Shown piece by piece: positions 59,179-64,000 of a stretch of DNA of 64,000 nt. Where the stretch lies: contig CM053276.1 in NCBI GenBank assembly GCA_028583415.1, positions 128,428,007 to 128,492,006 of the forward strand, in the 5' to 3' direction. The notes under the pieces are model-generated. The model had not been told where the DNA came from. It saw only the letters and a program-made list of their open reading frames with translations, and did not search any database. Both the position numbers and the translations under genes were made by a program. How positions within the stretch are numbered: position 1 is the stretch's first letter; each line of letters starts with the position of its first letter. The DNA comes from Protea cynaroides. Taxonomy: Eukaryota > Streptophyta > Magnoliopsida > Proteales > Proteaceae.

Positions 59179-59336
59179 GGACTTGGATCGTCTCCAGTCC
59201 GTCCAGCCGTCCAGTCGTGAACTGGGCGGACTGGATTAAAAGAACACGTATACCAATACATGGGGGAGGCATGTCCTTTAAATCCAGTCCGTCCGTCCAC
59301 GACTGGACGGCTGGACGGACTGGAGACAATCTTTTT
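59179..59336. mobile_element. GTCCAG foldback MITE, copy C
   Basis: 158 bp with the same termini and orientation as copy B, 0.8 kb from it. The flanks CAAGATCTGCA (59168-59178) and CAAGATCATGCA (59339-59350) look like a slightly altered target-site duplication. Confidence 0.85.
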
Positions 59337-60558
59337 CCCAAGATCATGCAAGAGAGGGATGTAGGTGAAGAGGGAGTAAAAATAGAGAAATACGAAAACC
59401 CTAATCCATCTTAACCGAGAACACTTCTGGTTTACGGTTTTCGTATTTCTCTGTTTTTTTTTTCTCCTTCTTCCCCTCCATACCCAATCTATAAGATCGA
59501 GATAAACAGACAAATACGAAAACCTTAATCCATTGTTTTCCCATGTTTATTGAGGAACGAAAAAAATGAGAAAAACCCTAAATCAGTTACAAAGGAAAAG
59601 AGAGAAGAGAGGGATGAAGGTGAAGAGGGAGAGAGACCAGTACCCAAAGAAGACTTGTTGAAAGATCTTTGGCTTGTCGAAAGTTCTTTAGCTCGCAGTC
59701 GCCAAGAACTTCTGCTCACAATTGCCGTGATAAAACTTTGTGTTCGAATGTCACAAGTAGAACGTAGGAGGAAGGAAGCTCGCAGTTGTGATAAAACTTC
59801 TCACACTCAAGCTGTATCAGGTGAAGATATAGAAAATAGTCGGGAATCCATTTAATTGTTTGGGAGTCAAGTTAGAGCAACTTCTTGCCAATGAGTCTTT
59901 TCTTTCTGCCAAAACAAGTTGGAGCAAGTATTTGTGGTTCCAAAATTTTGGATTCTGAAGCCATTTTGAATCCGGTTCACTCTATAAGAGTTAGAATCCA
60001 ATTGGACTTATCAAACACGTTTGTACTCCAAAATGACTCATTGGGAGCTAGAATCCATAGAATCTAGAAACAGAATTTTTTTCAAATGGACCGTAAAAGT
60101 GACGTTCTTTATATTACGCGTGAATCCTGCCATTTTGGGGGTTGAAATATTCCCACCAACTTGAGTCCCTTTTCATTAATTTTTTTTTTATTTTAAAAAG
60201 GGGCTTTGGATCCGTTGTCTTTATTACTCTAGTGCCCTTATTAAAACTTGATAAGTCGCATGAGTTGTTGTTACCAAAAAGAAAATAAAAAAAATCGCTT
60301 GAGTCAAAGGGGAGTCATGAATTCAAAATTTTATAACAATATAAAAAAAGAACAAAGAATTCCAAATCTATGAATTAAGGTTGCACAATCAATCGAGAAG
60401 ACAAGATCTATAATACTCTTACCCAAAAACAAAACAAAAAAAAGTCAAGATCTATATACTAGAAAAAAAAGTCAAGATCTATATACTAGTATTAGACATA
60501 ACTATTGTCTATGGACATAAGGAAAATATCGAGTCACAAACTATTCAGGAGATTTGGA
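59337..60558. other. Intergenic; no recognised gene
   Basis: A 101-codon ORF at 59550-59855 (Lys/Glu-rich start) has no recognisable domain and no neighbouring exons I could join. TACGAAAACCCTAATCC-like words recur in this stretch (about 59390 and 59515, with an inverted GGTTTTCGTATTTCTC copy at 59436), forming a partial inverted repeat. Confidence 0.45.
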
Positions 60559-60625
60559 CCGAGTCTTATCATTTTTAAGACCGATCAAGTTTGAATTCTT
60601 GACTAGGTTTCTTTAAGAGACTTTA

Positions 60626-60895
60626 GGCTCTCTTTGGCATGTATTATAGAATTATTATATAATATATTATGACATATGAAGTTGTTTAGTATGATTTATG
60701 GTATCTATTTATATATAAAATAAGTTGATATAATTAAAATCTACAAATAGATTAGAAAGTGTTTATCATTATTGTGATAATTTTTTTTTTTATGTCTAAT
60801 GGCATTAAAAAATTATTATTTATGATTCATAATTCATTTTTATAAATACTTTATCATAAATTACTTATAAAAATATACTATACCAAAGAGAGCCT
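60626..60895. mobile_element. Tourist-like MITE, 270 bp, TTA flanks
   Basis: Terminal inverted repeats are GGCTCTCTTTGGCAT and ATACCAAAGAGAGCC, each bordered by TTA, the 3-bp duplication typical of PIF/Harbinger elements. The interior is highly AT-rich. The flanking 60 bp on both sides are themselves direct repeats (60559-60622 and 60902-60962). Confidence 0.75.
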
Positions 60896-60962
60896 TAGAA
60901 TGAGTCTTATCACTTTTAATACCAATCCAATTTGAACTTTTGACTAGGTTTCTTTTTCACCA

Positions 60963-63241
60963 GAATCAAGACACAGTTTTACAAGACATGGTTTTATAAC
61001 AATTTGTATAGGAAGACCCAAATTTCCTTTCCTCATTCTTCTCTCACCATTAACAAGGTAGGAGAGAGTTATTTTAAATCTTAGAGCACTCACTTATTAT
61101 TCACCAAAACTATCCGAATAAATTAATAAAATTTTCCCATAAAACAAACCTACCTACATATTTCTCCACTCTTGTAGAAGACTTATTTTAGTGAATTCAG
61201 GGATAGTGGGAAAGGAACTTCTCAATACCTTCCAGGAATCTTTCCAAGAAAAAAAATCTTGTGTAAAATACCCAGGCAGAATCACATTTACATTAGTTGT
61301 GGACCACCTTAAAAGTGATGAGATTGACAAATCACTCGTCTTTATTGTGTTCCTGCACCCATTACATTCACAGAAGAATTTGGAATTGATTCCTATCTTT
61401 TTACGGAACTGATTCATGAACATGACGCTCCCCAGTTGGTTGTAAGGGGAATAAAAAGGAAGAGAGGGAAATTTTGAACTAAAAAAAAAAAAAAATTACA
61501 ATTATTACAACATATATAATTAACTCCAACTCATTCCATATTTATTTTTCAAAAATTATTTTTACAATTATCCAAGGACCAAGGCGATGGATGTAACTAA
61601 CTCCAATTCATTACATATTTAGTTATCAACTTACATTTTACTTGCATCCAAATCCCTTGCATTTAAAGAATATAATAAACTTTACCTCTAATAATTATCA
61701 TTACTAAATATGGTTAGAAATTTAGATAGTTCATACAATCCTGTTCTGTTATAACTATAAAAGTTTTCTTTTTAAATTTAAAAATTTTCACTTTCACTTC
61801 CCTAACCTTTAATTTCCCTAACAACCAAACTGAACTAAGAGGTTTGAATTTGAAGTTTAAAAAAACCAATAATGGACAAATGATGGCTAGATTACATGCT
61901 TCTGACTTTTAATTCAATGAGAAGCAAGGTTTCAGGGTTCTGATTGAGGACGTATTCGATCCCCAAAACCCTAGTTTCCTAAAAACACAAATCACAATCT
62001 TTACCGGTTGGAATCAACATTGACCTGAGTGATCTTTGGGGTTATTTTACACCATTATGTTACATAAGCTCCATCTAGTTGCCAGAGAAATGAAAATTTC
62101 AAAAATAAAAAACCTTTATATTCTTTACCTAATATGATTGCATAAGATATTTGAATTTCTTACTATATTTAATATTAATAATGAAACTTCATGTATTTCA
62201 AATGCAAAGGATTTGAATGCAAATCAACGTAGATATTAATAATAAATAAATAAATAAATAATAAAAAAAATGATTTGGGGTTACATAATCATGTCACAGT
62301 TGTGTAAAGATTAGAATAGTTAGTTTAAAATTTTCATTCTTTGATTTCCCTTGCAACCAATGGGAGCCCCTATGGTGATTACAAAATGTTTCCATTTTAT
62401 TATGATTTGACTTCAATTCACATCCTTTTATTTCCCATGCAATCAGACGAAGCCATAGGAGAAACGTCATATACCCATTTGAAAGTAATAGTCTTCCAAA
62501 CTTCGATTGTGAGTGATGTCAAAGGAAAGTGCAGGAGTTAAGAGAAGTGAGGTTGAAGGAGTTTGATGAGAGAGAGATTACCTTGAATCTGAAAGTCGAG
62601 AAGTTGAAGGAGTTGCGGCCTTGCAGGCTGGAGCCCACGTGGAGTTCTGGATCGAGAGTGAATGGAATTAAATGGGAGTGATTATTTTGTTTAGACCCAC
62701 TTTTGATTCCACAACCTCGTTTTTGAATCAATAAAACATAAATTTTATGCTCTTGATTCCTACTTTTTAGAGGGTCTTCTTACCCTGTGTTTCTTGGGAA
62801 TAGAAAATCGGACAAGATTTACCAAACACAATTCTGCTCCCAAACCACTACCCAGAGCAGTCATCACTGGAATCAAGAATCACGAATCAAGAGTATCATC
62901 AACCAGGGCCGAAGAATCCTCATTCAATACAACTATCAAACTGCCAAATTATCCTTCCATGATAAAATAACCACCAGTGATTGGAACCTAACTTCCAAGT
63001 AGAATTCCAAAATAAATAAGCAACCGTATCAGCCTAGACAACGTGATGAAATCTCACTTTTCCAATGATTGAAAAATATCAGTGAGGTCTGGATCGGCCA
63101 ACCAGTCCAATTCCCATCGACTCCGAGACCAATCTGATCCTGGATTGGCGGTCTTTGAAATTATGCTCACAAAAGAAAACAGCTCCTTCCTCTATCAGCA
63201 AAAATTGAAATGCTTTAACTTGTATTTACAGTGCCATAAAG
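60963..63241. other. Intergenic; no gene seen
   Basis: AT-rich with an A-run at 61481. The ORF pair on opposite strands at 61154-61423 gives no recognisable protein. The last few hundred bases before 63242 are probably the 3' UTR of the G-patch gene. Confidence 0.5.
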
Positions 63242-64000
63242 CTAAGATTTCCATGGAATATAGGAAATAGAAAATGACAACCGCTCCAGATTGATGCACT
63301 GAAAACTAGCCTGAAGTACTAAGACATCTCCACAGAACTTGGCAAGGGCTTTCTTCTGTATGCGGGTTCGGTAACTGTTACCTGCCTGGACCTCCAAGGT
63401 CGACTCCACCTTCCTCTGCTTACTCCCAAGCCCTGGTCTATCTTCCATGACTTTTGCTTGTACTGGCTCAGTTATGCCACTCCCATCCTTGCCTAGTCCC
63501 TGCATCCAACCAATCCAAGAAACAATAAACCCACCCCAACTAAACCAAATTAGATAAGTAAATTCATGTGAGCACATAAGACCAACATCGATAGCCAAAA
63601 TCCCTCGGTATACAATAAACGTGCCATCACATCGTGCTGTTTGCACAAATCTGTACGACAGAGGGATTCTGGGTGTCAACGGGCACAGAACCACCTTGAA
63701 CCGGTAAAGATCACCATCTGACTGCCTCTCTACGTAAACAGAGCAGGTGTTCAGAAGATCTGTTGATAAGCAAATTCAACATGCAGACAAAAGATGAACA
63801 GAAACCAATACCAAGCCTTCTAGCCAGCCCATGCTGCAGAGCATCCGGTTACCCACATTACTCTCATCAATAACTCTTTCAGCTGGAATCACCTTGTAAC
63901 TCTGGATGCCACTGGTAACTTCTCCAGCCCCATGGCCTCCAACTCCTGGGAGTAAGACATTGTCCCAGTCTCCAATAAAGAACCTTCTCCGAATGCCAGA
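63242..64000 (-). CDS. G-patch protein, 3' end only (SUA/RBM5-like splicing factor)
   Basis: Two coding pieces are visible: 64000-63812 (63 codons, running off the window) and 63499-63242 (85 codons plus stop). They are separated by a 312-bp GT-AG intron and meet in phase 0. The joined product contains ESNVGNRMLCSMGW, then across the junction EGLGLGKDGSGITEPVQAK, a G-patch with the expected glycine and W spacing. GLGSKQRKVE and SYRTRIQKKALAKF follow. This C-terminal order is that of Arabidopsis SUPPRESSOR OF ABI3-5, the RBM5/RBM10 homologue that affects alternative splicing. G-patches activate DEAH helicases. The family members I recall end soon after ALARF. Here the frame continues about 30 residues further. 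The remaining domains lie beyond the window, so the assignment rests on the C-terminus alone. Confidence 0.78.

Noticed and set aside
59550..59855. 101-codon ORF with Lys/Glu-rich start
   Set aside because: No domain recognised and no flanking exons. It may be a lost gene piece, but I cannot support it.
61154..61423. 89-codon minus-strand ORF with several Cys
   Set aside because: Overlaps an equally long plus-strand ORF, matches no family I know, and has no promoter or splice evidence.

Overview
This is nuclear DNA from a flowering plant, probably a eudicot. The evidence is AT-rich sequence, GT-AG introns, plant-type snRNA promoters (USE plus TATA), Ty1/copia and Ty3/gypsy remnants, MITEs, and protein genes whose closest recognisable relatives are plant proteins. 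I cannot name the species. There is no sign of prokaryotic, plastid or viral sequence.

Layout. (1) 1-3.2 kb: a one-exon MAMYB-type membrane-anchored MYB gene (minus strand) and a hAT-like MITE. (2) 3.8-11.0 kb: a small-RNA locus and its broken duplicate. The duplicate is a U2 snRNA gene cut in half, followed by a retroelement ORF fragment, a minus-strand gypsy-type LTR and a copia remnant. The intact part holds a U3 snoRNA gene (plus) and a complete U2 snRNA gene (minus) pointing at each other. U3 has the short USE-TATA spacing of plant Pol III snRNA genes, and U2 has the long Pol II spacing. (3) 11-19.4 kb: gene-poor DNA with a TIR element, a two-copy dispersed repeat and a degenerate repeat series. 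(4) 19.5-42.4 kb: one very long minus-strand XRN-family 5'-3' exoribonuclease gene. I could place 23 exons that join in frame to 1131 residues. Its catalytic motifs are intact, the usual CCHC zinc knuckle is absent, and a 362-residue basic, repeat-containing tail is encoded by a single last exon. Its introns carry a 4.3-kb solo LTR, MITEs, a 50-bp LINE end and microsatellites. (5) 45.3-48.8 kb: a two-exon uL18-family (organellar-type) ribosomal protein gene (plus). (6) 51.0-55.5 kb: a UMP-CMP kinase gene with eight coding exons and a 5'-UTR intron (minus). (7) 55.5-63.2 kb: intergenic DNA rich in foldback and MULE-like MITEs. (8) 63.2-64 kb: the 3' end of a G-patch gene resembling the RBM5/SUA splicing factor (minus), cut by the window edge.

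The genes are not an operon or a pathway cluster. Several concern RNA (U2, U3, XRN, SUA-like), but in a plant genome that is probably coincidence. The points most worth checking are the XRN gene (lost zinc knuckle, new tail, a possible LTR-derived in-frame exon), the paired U3/U2 genes with a broken U2 duplicate, and a MITE family with 11-bp target-site duplications.
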